A DNA stretch of 24,244 nt from JBNKEI01 sp050288705 (GTDB taxonomy: Bacteria; Myxococcota; Myxococcia; Myxococcales; UBA5297): the NCBI GenBank assembly GCA_050288705.1, contig JBNKEI010000117.1:1-24244 (forward strand), given 5' to 3'. The position numbers and the translations under genes are program-made. Positions within the stretch are counted from its first letter, which is position 1; every line of letters begins with the position of its first letter. Below are positions 7,201 to 14,568 of the stretch, piece by piece. The notes under the pieces are model-generated. The model worked only from the letters and a program-made list of their open reading frames with translations, made no database searches and was not told the DNA's origin.

Positions 7201-9423
7201 GGCTGGTTCCTTTTCCAATTCGGCCAGAGCTTGCAAACATTGGCATAACCGGGCGTTATGCTTACTAAATCGCGCTAATTTTGCTGAAATTTCCCATGCG
7301 GCAATATTAGCGGCATCCTCTGTCAATGCCTGTTCGAGCAGCTCTCGAGCTTTGGGCAGTTGCTGAAGATGGAAGGCGAAAACATCTGCTGCTTCCGCCA
7401 AGAAATTTCCTCGCTCCTCGGTAGAAGTAGCGCTGGCAGCGCAAAGCTCGCATCCCCGGGCCAGCAGAGCAAAGCATTGCTCGGTTCTCCACAAGGGAAG
7501 CAACTCGCGGCAGGCCACTGTATCTTGGGAATCGAGCTGCAGGGCTTTTTTATAATGATGGTTTGCTCTGGCGTGATCTTTTAGCTGGCATTTGGCTAAG
7601 CGAGCCATGGCATGGTGAGCCTGGTGCAATCCTTTTCTAACCTTTTCGTCGAGATGATCGTTGCCTTCTTTTTCGCCAAAAGCTACCGCTTGCCGATAAC
7701 TCTCATAGGCATCGACAGATTGCTCACTGCGGTCGAGCAGTTGAGCTAGCAGAAAATGCGCTTCCCAGGAAGGTGCTATCTCTACTGCTTGTCGAAAAAA
7801 ACCGATAGCCTTGACCTGGTTAGAAAAAGCGCTATCCCAGAGAAGCCCTGCTTGTATGGCGGTTTGTGCTTGTAGGGGCCGATCGTCTTTTTGAAAGGCG
7901 ATTTGTTGTACCTTTTCTAATAAGGAAATTGTCTCTACCGAATCGCCATCTTTAAGGCTAAGTTGCGCCAGTTCTTGCAAGGCTTCAAGGTCATCAGGCA
8001 CTGCCTGGAGAGCAGAGTTTAAATGTAGGCGCGCGCAGGAGTAGTCTTGGTTATCTTGCAGAACTAATCGGGCAAGATGTACTTGCGCTTTGGCTACTTC
8101 CTTTGGATCGTCGGCTACTGTGGCAATCCGTTTATACGCCTGCACAGCTTTTGCTCGGTCTCCTAATTGAATAGTTGCTTCGGCTAGACCGTACAAACAA
8201 GAGCAATCATCAGGACGTAAGGCGAGAGCCTTTCGATACATTTCGTTAGCCAAGTCGGGCGCGATATTGGAAAACAGGCGGCCGGAAGCAGAAAACGCCT
8301 GAAATGCGCTAACTTTTTCACTATGACGAAGAGCAGTTTCCCCTAGTTGAAAGAATATTTCGCCGGCAGTTTGCAGTTGACCCCGCTTCTGGTTAATACA
8401 GGCCATTGCCCATAAAGCGGCCATTGGTCGGTGTTTTCCCAATTCTCGGGCAACATCAAGCGCAAGTTCGTGTGCCGGAGTACGTGCAGCTAGCAGGCTC
8501 AAAAGTCTTTCCTGAGCAAAGGCTTGAGCAGAGGACTGAGACGAATGTTCACAGGGAGAAGCTGCTTTTTCTTGATAGTACCTCTCCGCTGCAGCCAGCT
8601 TACCTTGAGCAATTAATTGCTCTCCCTGGGCAAAGGAACGTATTCCTTCGAGATGACCACCATAAACCTCATCGTGCAGTTGTGAATGCTGGTCAGCAAC
8701 GGGAAGGGAAGAAAACCAAAGATGAACTCCCTGAGAAGTAGATTGAAGTCTATCTAGCCGTGCGCTTGTGCAAATAGGAAGCCGAAATCCTTGTGCCGGC
8801 ACTGTATGGCGAAGGATTTCTGGAATGGGTTTCAGAATCAAGCCAGAAGCTCCCAGTCTCTGGCAGCCTGCCAAAATTTGGGTACGAAATGCCGAACGAG
8901 TTAGCAGAGCGCAAAGCAGAGGAGCAGCAATGGGGCAAGGACCAAATAATCGCAGGTCGAAAACAGAAATCAGTAGGCCATTGTCTTCTACCGAATTCAA
9001 ACCAACTCGAAAAGTAAAAGGAATTTTTCGGCGAGAGGTCTGAACTACTCCTTCTCCCTCCCAAGGATACACGTCTAAATGCAGGCGCAAATCGCTTATG
9101 AGCTTGGTGCATCCTTTGGTAACGCGCGCTAGCACCTGCGTAAAAAATGCCGTATCAACACTCAAGTCCAGATATCCAAAATGACACTGAACTCGCTGAT
9201 ATCGGGCCGAGGTACTACTGGTTATTTCCAATGGATACTTGACTCCGGGTACTATGAGCGCCAGGTCGGAAAGCATCAACCCTTCGCCGAGCTGCATTGC
9301 GCCAAAGCCTACAAAAACGTGGTCATCATGAATGCGAAGCCGAGAATGCCGGGCAGGGAGGGGCGAAGCAGTATTGCCAGAGCCAGAAGAGATATGTTTT
9401 GGTAAGACTTCCAATTTTTTCAC
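4237..9423 (-). CDS. Giant tetratricopeptide-repeat protein (1728 aa)
   Basis: Very large protein dominated by TPR-type helical pairs, with no signal peptide or membrane segment, so probably a cytoplasmic scaffold or coordination protein. Residues about 25-240 form a non-TPR N-terminal domain (for example DDHVFVGFGAMQLGEGLMLS). From about 245 to about 1500 the sequence is a nearly unbroken series of helical repeats, with clear TPR units such as ANEMYRKALALRPDDCSCLY and KAVQAYKRIATVADD. The last 220 residues form a separate helical domain beginning near LRILRKELAAIF. Similar giants occur in Myxococcota as I recall. The GTG at 9423 is the first possible start in this frame (an in-frame stop lies four codons upstream) and has no ribosome binding site. 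The real start may be at 9478 behind a frameshift (see findings). Confidence 0.85.
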   Translation of the reverse strand: MKKLEVLPKHISSGSGNTASPLPARHSRLRIHDDHVFVGFGAMQLGEGLMLSDLALIVPGVKYPLEITSSTSARYQRVQCHFGYLDLSVDTAFFTQVLARVTKGCTKLISDLRLHLDVYPWEGEGVVQTSRRKIPFTFRVGLNSVEDNGLLISVFDLRLFGPCPIAAPLLCALLTRSAFRTQILAGCQRLGASGLILKPIPEILRHTVPAQGFRLPICTSARLDRLQSTSQGVHLWFSSLPVADQHSQLHDEVYGGHLEGIRSFAQGEQLIAQGKLAAAERYYQEKAASPCEHSSQSSAQAFAQERLLSLLAARTPAHELALDVARELGKHRPMAALWAMACINQKRGQLQTAGEIFFQLGETALRHSEKVSAFQAFSASGRLFSNIAPDLANEMYRKALALRPDDCSCLYGLAEATIQLGDRAKAVQAYKRIATVADDPKEVAKAQVHLARLVLQDNQDYSCARLHLNSALQAVPDDLEALQELAQLSLKDGDSVETISLLEKVQQIAFQKDDRPLQAQTAIQAGLLWDSAFSNQVKAIGFFRQAVEIAPSWEAHFLLAQLLDRSEQSVDAYESYRQAVAFGEKEGNDHLDEKVRKGLHQAHHAMARLAKCQLKDHARANHHYKKALQLDSQDTVACRELLPLWRTEQCFALLARGCELCAASATSTEERGNFLAEAADVFAFHLQQLPKARELLEQALTEDAANIAAWEISAKLARFSKHNARLCQCLQALAELEKEPAAKVQRFYDLAQAAHHAGDNVWAAKAWGCAVEIDPLHINSLYALCSMYRESENHSLLGDWLSRLAVALEKKNSTCRAAEAWRELAQIYFQEGKNEQSLAARERAAFLCPLRSDFVEEYANLALHLGYWLKAKKAYQSLWALGAPRTPRTFSVSNHEHPRCIRLLLPSDQETGVTEDKVGPQIAALAAVMAIHPHEHQWGERLELLLKQANRHREQAFVRIARACAQQKYDPATAALHFCTAAQIFADLADTPAASKALVLALKSDPAGSTTAHALGTLLAKLRPTKAVSPFVLIPFAFAKDALKSLADLWESDRQEHLSATALPVVLQLWADQSSGSEKATILLRRCELLQKINRYQEAKETIGQVLQFFPRHRQALLVMRELSAFCDDHQGKALALKSLLELPQPDRKQAACWAVELGETLTRLGDLSGAQQALVRALEWDRYFLPAITHLFTLLVKQGAIKEALPLGEKVAQRTLDPAEAASQWFLLYQLASSLPERDLCLKYTRLAYQNAPQRTEIVQALANELYQSGSLSEVLPLYRQLVSVFDECGEDQDTIYENHVRLAELLLEIGEHENAQQVLAPVLESNPTYFPAVSVLYSTLRLAHPQKAVALFKKHAQALTPSIRSSRAFLQLAIDCKNLLSSPQEALEFLEKARQIAGPSIAIDRQCAELLSSTGDHVQCSKTWQRIARWQIEQGDLNEAVQAIDSFLCLEKNPSTDLRVDNSLRARLYNPLIANSSPARLLRILRKELAAIFVGNTAGDDRLTNDRIGPLRSPALAARVRTAQKIVGLEDLHVFLKNDPGLAVQLEAGEPDRLIVGVGLLEDPLALHFLLVRACELSFLGYPLAAKTGDKLFDLFRCILAANGRLNALNALAPPGLETQVNQLAERIKILNHSAEWEALIQSLEESLPFLSLQEFMRSFEFCASQMALITCRNLQAALRALLRLTPQYRTADFAQLPLIPAIQDTCCATDLINSCLQPNFLEISR

Positions 9424-9478
9424 CGTGTTCGGCTAATTTTTTAGCATAGGTCATGAACTGGGGCACGAATTTAGCCAA
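9326..9478 (-). other. 50-codon frame overlapping the TPR start; likely the true 5' end of the TPR gene
   Basis: The minus strand has a perfect AAGGAGGTG at 9500-9492, then a frame opening with TTG at 9478 and reading AKFVPQFMTYAKKLAEHGEK down to the A6 run at 9420-9415. An ATG in this frame lies at 9454. After the A6 run the frame continues with low-complexity residues to a stop at 9328-9326, whereas the adjacent frame is the long TPR protein. Removing one A from the run would join the two as AEHGEKLEVLPK. Either the strain carries an indel, or the read is wrong, or the ribosome shifts here. A separate small protein is the less likely option. Confidence 0.5.
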
Positions 9479-9500
9479 CGTGGCGCCTCGGCACCTCCTT

Positions 9501-9902
9501 TTTTTACAATCAGTACGCAGGTCATACGTCAGGAAAGGAGAAGCTACAAGTCTGCATAAAGCAAAGCAGGTGTAGTGGTAGGCATCAGCCTCGGCGGGTC
9601 TGATCTATACTCAAAGCCCAAATACCCAAAACTTGCTCAAATAATAACTACCCCAAAAAGTATTTATTCCGCGGAATATTTATCAAAAAATCCGGAAAAG
9701 ACATCATAGACACTGAGACAAGAGATATTTTAATCAATCTAAATACTATACAAGAATAAGAAGCAGAAACATAGTAACGCAAATGGTTTCCAATATCGTT
9801 AGAAAGTATTGTCTGTGCGATAGATGTTTTCTCAAATAGTAATTGCAAGGCAACTTGCTCAGAATATTCAACGGGTTAATCAAGAAATTGTCTTTGGCTT
9901 GA
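9501..9902. other. Intergenic region upstream of the TPR gene and the protease operon
   Basis: Divergent intergenic stretch expected to hold promoters for both the leftward TPR gene and the rightward protease operon. It contains the 14-bp palindrome listed separately and is AT-rich from about 9640. No tRNA or other gene was recognised. Open frames here have poor coding character. Confidence 0.4.
9665..9678. promoter_or_regulatory. Perfect palindrome upstream of the protease operon
   Basis: TATTCCGCGGAATA is a perfect 14-bp palindrome in an AT-rich setting, about 250 bases upstream of the subtilase start. It could be an operator for a dimeric regulator, but no regulator or second copy is visible, so the role is speculative. 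Confidence 0.3.
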
Positions 9903-9917
9903 ATGAAAGGAAAAAAT

Positions 9918-11864
9918 ATGCAGGTTGCAAACAACGCAAGGGCGAAAACTCCGCAAAAGCGTGGTACAAACTCTGGTCTCAACCTCTTTAGAAGCACAGC
10001 AATTAGTGGTAACAACAATACTAACGAAAAGGACGACCAAGCGAAGCAGGCAAAGCCTGCTAATACCCAGTTGGATGAATTCGTGTCACTGGTAATGCCC
10101 AATAAAGAGTCTGCGCACGCAAACATTCGTAAACTTTCTCCAGCACTTCTCCTTGGTCTCAACTGTCAACATAATTCGCAATATTACCAGCCGCTTGGGA
10201 ATTACGAGGATTATCGGTCAGACGAACAGAATGCGCTTATGGTAGTTCGCTGCAAGGAAAAGGCAAAACTTGCTTCCTGTGTACGGCAGATCGGAGGCAC
10301 TCTTCAAAACGATCAAGGGCCGTCGCGCAGCGTATTGCTCCCCATTAGTAAGGCACTGCAACTTGCGGATAACCCAGATATTGTTCGAATACGGCTTAGT
10401 GAACGTTTAACCAAATCATTAGATAAGGTTGCGCAGATGCACAAACTCGCCCCTTATCGATCGCGAACCAATGCTTACGGCAAAGGAGTGCTGATTGGTA
10501 TTGTCGACACTGGTATTGATGGGAAAAATAGAGCCTTTGCAGGGCGATTGGATGACAAATGTTGGGATCAAACGGTAAATGGACCAGGAATAAATGGTTA
10601 TACTTACGGTAAAATCGTTCGCGGCGAAAGAATGACCGACGAAGATGGGCACGGAACTCACGTTTCCGGAATAGCGGCTGGAAACGATTCAGAATTTCCG
10701 GGAGTCGTGCCCCAAGCACGTATTCTAGCGGTAAAGACCGATTTCTATGATTCACATATTCAGGATGCGGTTTCGTACATTTTCGCTCGGGGTAAAGAGC
10801 TTGAAATGCCCACGGTGGTAAATCTGAGTCTTGGAGGGCATGCCGATGCGCACGATGGCACCGATGATTTATCTGCTTCTATTGATTTTGAGTTGCAGAC
10901 TCCAGGTCGAGCAGTAATCTGTGCTGCAGGTAATTCCGCCGAGAAAAGCATTCACATGATGGAAACGCTAGATACGCGTGAATCGAAGCAGATAGAATTT
11001 CGGGTTTCCGCAGGGATTAGAGGCATAAGAATTAATCTTTGGCATAGCGGAGCCAAAAAGATTGAAATTGCTATATCGAATCCATCAGGTTCCTTGACTC
11101 CCTTTCACCGGCCGCCAGAACAGAAGAAAAGTATTGTCGAAAAAGCATTGGCATCATTTTCGAAATGTTTTAGGGAGCCAGATTCAAGTGACTTCATTCA
11201 TGTGCTTAATGGAGATGTAGTAAGTATTGTTACTCAGAAAGACCCGGTCAATAATGATTATAACACCCTAATCGATATTAACAGTCGCCATAGGAAATCC
11301 CCAGTACAATCCGGAAACTGGTGTGTGTGGGTACGCTGTAAAAAAGGTCCTGTTCAACTCCATGGATGGATACTTGATGAAGCCTCGACCGTATCTTGGA
11401 ATAAGCCCACCTCTTCACATCTAATCGGATGCCCGGGGGCATGCAAGTCGGCAATAACTGTCGGCGCTTATGCCTCTCGAGTAAAAATGGAAGGGTTGTT
11501 TGATTCACAACGGAATCTGGAAAATTTAGGATACGAATTAGGACGCTTAGCGCCGTTTTCCAGTCCTGGGCCTTTACGGAATGCCGAAAAAAAACCAGAT
11601 GTTTGTGCGGCAGGCACAATGGTTGTCTCGACCCGTTCGGGGGCTGCTAGCTACGGGGCTAATACACCCACTGATGCAACTCATGCGGTAATGAATGGCA
11701 CGAGCATGTCGAGCCCAGTAATCGCTGGTTTAGCTGTCTCCATTCTCGAGCAGCATCCAACCTGGACTGGTAACCAGATTAAAGAAGCGCTTATCTCTGC
11801 ATCGCGGTCGGAATGGTCGCCAGCGGATGGTTATGGGATTGTTTTTTCAGATAAACTCTCTTAA
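9918..11864 (+). CDS. Subtilisin-like serine protease (peptidase family S8), no signal peptide
   Basis: Predicted 648-aa serine endopeptidase. The catalytic triad is intact: Asp197 in GIVDTGID, His245 in DGHGTHVSG and Ser596 in NGTSMSSP. The oxyanion Asn is in CAAGNS. Residues about 105-170 resemble the usual inhibitory propeptide of S8 enzymes. A beta-rich insertion of about 200 residues (VSAGIRGIRINLW to GNWCVWVRCKKG) separates the oxyanion and Ser regions. The start at 9918 is chosen because AAGGA lies seven bases upstream; an ATG at 9903 adds five residues without such a site. The first 55 residues are Asn/Ser/Lys/Gln-rich, apparently disordered, with no Sec signal. The enzyme is therefore either cytoplasmic or exported by a specialised route. 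It is first in an operon with the two small genes that follow. Confidence 0.92.
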   Translation: MQVANNARAKTPQKRGTNSGLNLFRSTAISGNNNTNEKDDQAKQAKPANTQLDEFVSLVMPNKESAHANIRKLSPALLLGLNCQHNSQYYQPLGNYEDYRSDEQNALMVVRCKEKAKLASCVRQIGGTLQNDQGPSRSVLLPISKALQLADNPDIVRIRLSERLTKSLDKVAQMHKLAPYRSRTNAYGKGVLIGIVDTGIDGKNRAFAGRLDDKCWDQTVNGPGINGYTYGKIVRGERMTDEDGHGTHVSGIAAGNDSEFPGVVPQARILAVKTDFYDSHIQDAVSYIFARGKELEMPTVVNLSLGGHADAHDGTDDLSASIDFELQTPGRAVICAAGNSAEKSIHMMETLDTRESKQIEFRVSAGIRGIRINLWHSGAKKIEIAISNPSGSLTPFHRPPEQKKSIVEKALASFSKCFREPDSSDFIHVLNGDVVSIVTQKDPVNNDYNTLIDINSRHRKSPVQSGNWCVWVRCKKGPVQLHGWILDEASTVSWNKPTSSHLIGCPGACKSAITVGAYASRVKMEGLFDSQRNLENLGYELGRLAPFSSPGPLRNAEKKPDVCAAGTMVVSTRSGAASYGANTPTDATHAVMNGTSMSSPVIAGLAVSILEQHPTWTGNQIKEALISASRSEWSPADGYGIVFSDKLS

Positions 11865-11873
11865 AGTTTATTC

Positions 11874-12236
11874 ATGCTAGATCCCACTAGAAAACTTGAT
11901 CCCAGTGCTCTAAAATTTTTTAAAACCGCGACCTTTGACCAACGAGCCAATGTTTCGGTTCGATTGAATCCTCGAGCCGAAATGAATGATATTAAACAAA
12001 TTAAAAGCCTGGTTGGTTCGAAGCGAGAAACCGAGTCACCAGTAATAACCGGTAGCGTTTGCCAAGCAGATATCTTTGAGTTGGCCAAAAATCAGGCAGT
12101 GCTTCGAGTTTCGGTTGCTAAACTGCTCGATCGCGCGTATGACGCGAGTCCGGAAGTAATTCCAAAAAAAGAGAAAAAAATAGATTTCGCGTGTCGTCTG
12201 GGGTCGCTTTGGAAAACGAAAAAAAATAAGGCATAG
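11874..12236 (+). CDS. Free-standing S8-propeptide-like protein (candidate protease inhibitor or chaperone)
   Basis: A 120-aa protein starting nine bases after the subtilase stop. Its residues about 24-90 follow the pattern of S8 propeptides and resemble the propeptide region of the upstream subtilase: a strand of the type VSVRLNP, a helix, a second strand, the helix ADIFELAKNQ, the strand AVLRVSV and then LLDRAYD. The subtilase counterpart reads LQLADNPDIVRIRLSERL. The C-terminus is basic and rich in Lys. Such a protein could fold or inhibit the protease in trans; this is inferred from similarity and position only. The start has no strong ribosome binding site, which suggests translational coupling to the protease gene. 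Confidence 0.7.
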   Translation: MLDPTRKLDPSALKFFKTATFDQRANVSVRLNPRAEMNDIKQIKSLVGSKRETESPVITGSVCQADIFELAKNQAVLRVSVAKLLDRAYDASPEVIPKKEKKIDFACRLGSLWKTKKNKA

Positions 12237-12243
12237 GAGATTT

Positions 12244-12423
12244 ATGCGCCCAGTGGTTATGATGCCCGACGAACAGTACTGGGGGGCGTTGGAACATGCT
12301 ATTGACAATCTGAGCAAGGATGTTTGGTCTGCTCTGCAAGCTTTGGAAGCCGAGAGAGAACTGCTTGTTCGTGTCGATGAAATGCTGACCGAAGTGCTGG
12401 TTGTTGAGGGACAGCATTATTGA
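12244..12423 (+). CDS. Small helical protein (59 aa), third gene of the protease operon
   Basis: A 59-aa frame, MRPVVMMPDEQYWGALEHAI onward, with AGGAGA at 12235-12240, four bases upstream of its ATG; this site overlaps the stop codon of the preceding gene. This tight overlap indicates translational coupling and argues that the frame is real despite its length. Most of the chain (residues 9-55) is predicted amphipathic helix, acidic and rich in Leu, Glu and Ala, like a small coiled-coil adaptor. The family is unknown. Confidence 0.65.
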   Translation: MRPVVMMPDEQYWGALEHAIDNLSKDVWSALQALEAERELLVRVDEMLTEVLVVEGQHY

Positions 12424-12654
12424 TGATCTGGTCTCGAGTTGCTTTATATTGGTGAACACGAAACGGCGATATACGGCGCGGCTAATATACCGCCAACTAT
12501 CTAGGGTTGACTGATCATATTATAATGACCGCGGCATAGTCGGTAAGATGTGAAAGTTATTGCTAGATTAATTGTTACTATTCACTTACAAAGTGAGTCG
12601 TAATGTTGTAGTCGATGCATATCAAGTCGGGCATTGCCCCGGGGGAGAAAATGT
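12424..12654. other. Intergenic region before the Pro-rich disordered protein
   Basis: About 230 bases without a recognised gene. It contains TATAAT at 12524-12529 and a small hairpin, TCACTT-aca-AAGTGA, at 12582-12596. A TTGACT lies only eight bases before the TATAAT, which is too close to form a normal promoter with it. Confidence 0.35.
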
Positions 12655-13239
12655 ATGAATTTTCGGCAACAAAGTATCAATAGCCATGCAAGATCGCGCG
12701 GATACAGTCAGTCTATAGTTCCTAATTCAAATGATAATCGCCGGGCAGCGAATAACGCTCGGGTATCCGAGCAACCGAAAGAGCCCGTTAGAAGAAACTT
12801 TGCAAATACCTATACCTATTCATCTTCAAAAACTGCTCGTTCACAAAAAAGTTCGGCGTCACGTCTGTCTGAACAACCGAAAGCATCAAAAAAAAATTAT
12901 TTAGCTGACATTCCTTCGTCTTCAAGAAGTTCTTATTCACAACATAATCCGACGCCACAGTCTGGTGAAACGTCCCATTCTCGCCATCTGTCAGAAGGCA
13001 GTAGCGCACCACAAACAAATCGTAGGTTGACTGGTAATATGTTTAACTACATATTCGGTCCTCCACCACCAAGGCGTGATATATTCATAACTCTTCCAGA
13101 ACCGGAAAATTGTTTGGAGCAATTCGCCAGGGAGATATTTGATATGCCGCCCCCACAGCCTGAAATCGTTATCGTCGATCACCTGTCACCGCAGTATTAT
13201 CCATTTCCATTTTATCAACTGCTGCCACCGTACCCCTGA
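12655..13239 (+). CDS. Disordered Ser/Asn/Gln- and Pro-rich protein (194 aa)
   Basis: No known family recognised. The start at 12655 is set by GGGGGAG about eight bases upstream; an in-frame TTG at 12634 lies before this site. Residues 1-125 are low-complexity, rich in Ser, Asn, Arg, Gln and Lys, with a loosely repeated RVSEQPK / RLSEQPK motif. From about residue 128 the chain changes to NMFNYIFGPPPPRRDI and then runs through proline- and aromatic-rich segments to the end (PFPFYQLLPPYP). There is no signal peptide. The make-up is like that of eukaryote-directed effectors or adaptors with short linear motifs such as proline-rich ligands. It lies between the protease operon and the lipoprotein and is bounded downstream by hairpins. 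Confidence 0.68.
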   Translation: MNFRQQSINSHARSRGYSQSIVPNSNDNRRAANNARVSEQPKEPVRRNFANTYTYSSSKTARSQKSSASRLSEQPKASKKNYLADIPSSSRSSYSQHNPTPQSGETSHSRHLSEGSSAPQTNRRLTGNMFNYIFGPPPPRRDIFITLPEPENCLEQFAREIFDMPPPQPEIVIVDHLSPQYYPFPFYQLLPPYP

Positions 13240-13268
13240 TATTGTAGCCCGAAATTGAATTGGGTAAC

Positions 13269-13317
13269 CGAGTATTCGCTGCCCCCACAAACTTGGGTGC
13301 GCGCATCGAATAACTCG
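13269..13317. terminator. Hairpin downstream of the Pro-rich protein gene
   Basis: CGAGTATTCG (13269-13278) pairs with CGAATAACTCG (13307-13317) with one bulge. The loop holds a second small CCCA/TGGG pairing. It lies 30 bases after the stop codon, but no clear T-run follows, so it would be an atypical terminator or another structured element. Confidence 0.35.
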
Positions 13318-13352
13318 ACAGCGGTGTTTTATCGTAAGCGAGTATATAGTTT

Positions 13353-13379
13353 GGAAACTACATTTAAATGGTAGTTTCC
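13353..13379. promoter_or_regulatory. Near-perfect inverted repeat upstream of the lipoprotein gene
   Basis: GGAAACTAC and GTAGTTTCC form a perfect 9-bp stem, and the nine-base centre ATTTAAATG is itself almost palindromic, so the whole 27 bases read nearly the same on both strands. It lies about 95 bases before the lipoprotein start and could be an operator or a terminator for the gene to the left. Confidence 0.4.
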
Positions 13380-13472
13380 TCAAAAGGAGGATTGCGGGTT
13401 TTAGCTTCGGCTTCCTATTTGATGGAGCATCACGTTATTTGATGCGGAAAAAATAAAGGGGGCCGATAAAAA

Positions 13473-14504
13473 ATGATAAATAGGGCGATGGGCATGGCAT
13501 TGGTTTGTCTGGTTTGGATAGGATGCAAAAGTAACGAAACCGAATCTGTTTCTGTAGATACTCCCGCGGCAAGCAGCGAAATGGCTCTGGCAACGTTTTG
13601 CAATTCAGCTTTGGAGGCATTAGCGGCCAGGGCGGAAACCTGTCAAGGTGGACCTGCTGCTGCTTGGCTATCCATTCTTGAAGGTCAAGAACCAAATGAT
13701 TTGTGTTCACTATGGAGTAAAGGGGTCGAAGAAAATCGTATTGAGTATAACCCCGCCAATGCCGAAGCATGCTTGACTAGTTTGCAGTCTGACCTTCCTT
13801 GTGACCAGGTAGTGGCAGTCATGCTTCCGGTGGCTTGTCAGTCGGCAATTAATGGAGTAGTGGCCGTTGGCGGAGAATGTATCTCCGACTTGGAATGCAC
13901 TGGCGACGCAGTGTGCGATACATCGGGCGGATGTCCGGGAATCTGTACAGCCAGGGTGGCAGTTGGTGCGGATTGCTCCGGCAATCAGGTATGCGTCCTA
14001 GGAAGTAGCTGTCTTGGTGACACATGCGTTGCTAATGCTGCTTTGGGAGAAGAATGCGGGGCTACCGTTGCTTCATGTGAGCTTGGGCTAACCTGTAGTA
14101 CTGCGTCTGGCGAGGTTAAGGGAACCTGTCAGCCTGGCCAGACCAGCGGTGCTTGCACTAGCAGTGATCAGTGCGCTCCCGGATACTCTTGCATAGGAAC
14201 CGACGTGCGGGCCTGCGTAAAAGCACGAACAGTAGGTGAGGACTGTACTCCCGGACGTGACGAATGTGCTCAGTTTACTTATTGCAGTGCGCAAGGATGC
14301 GCAATACTCCCTGCTGTTGGGGAGAGGTGTGATGCGGAAGGAACTACTGGAGAAGCAGCAACTTGTCTGCTCGGTGTTTGCGATTCTGCCTCGGATGCTT
14401 GCGTACTACGTAATCAAGGGGAGAGCTGCGAACGAAATGAAGATTGTGCCTCGCAATACTGCGTAGGAGGTTCTTGTTGGGCGGCATGTGGGGGCGCTGA
14501 ATAA
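13473..14504 (+). CDS. Cys-rich predicted lipoprotein (343 aa)
   Basis: The N-terminus has a short hydrophobic stretch (MALVCLVW) leading to IGC at residue 18, a likely lipidation site, although Trp at the -3 position is unusual. The mature protein should sit in an outer or cytoplasmic membrane facing the periplasm or the outside. A helical Cys-containing domain (about 40-130) is followed by repeated modules of roughly 30 residues with the pattern G-x-x-C-x-x-x-x-x-C-x-x-x-x-x-C (for example VGGECISDLECTGDAVCD and NQGESCERNEDCASQYCVGG), which probably form several disulfides. This Dickkopf-like repeat style is typical of myxobacterial surface proteins. AAGGGGG lies about ten bases before the start. 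The exact role is unknown. Confidence 0.8.
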   Translation: MINRAMGMALVCLVWIGCKSNETESVSVDTPAASSEMALATFCNSALEALAARAETCQGGPAAAWLSILEGQEPNDLCSLWSKGVEENRIEYNPANAEACLTSLQSDLPCDQVVAVMLPVACQSAINGVVAVGGECISDLECTGDAVCDTSGGCPGICTARVAVGADCSGNQVCVLGSSCLGDTCVANAALGEECGATVASCELGLTCSTASGEVKGTCQPGQTSGACTSSDQCAPGYSCIGTDVRACVKARTVGEDCTPGRDECAQFTYCSAQGCAILPAVGERCDAEGTTGEAATCLLGVCDSASDACVLRNQGESCERNEDCASQYCVGGSCWAACGGAE

Positions 14505-14518
14505 AGTTGGCCGCTATA

Positions 14519-14546
14519 CGGTCTCTAGCTAATTGGCTGGAGACCG
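14519..14546. terminator. Terminator-like hairpin between convergent genes
   Basis: CGGTCTCTAGC (14519-14529) and GCTGGAGACCG (14536-14546) form an 11-bp stem with a single T-G wobble around the loop TAATTG. It lies between the convergent stops of the lipoprotein and U-box genes and is followed by GGGTTTCT on the plus strand. It could end transcription in both directions. Confidence 0.6.
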
Positions 14547-14568
14547 GGGTTTCTCTAGGACGTGTTTA

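Noticed and set aside
5087..9405. Many open frames on both strands within the TPR gene
   Set aside because: They are shadows of the long minus-strand reading frame and lack ribosome binding sites or recognisable domains.
12509..12529. TTGACT followed by TATAAT as a sigma-70 promoter
   Set aside because: The two boxes are only eight bases apart, far too close.
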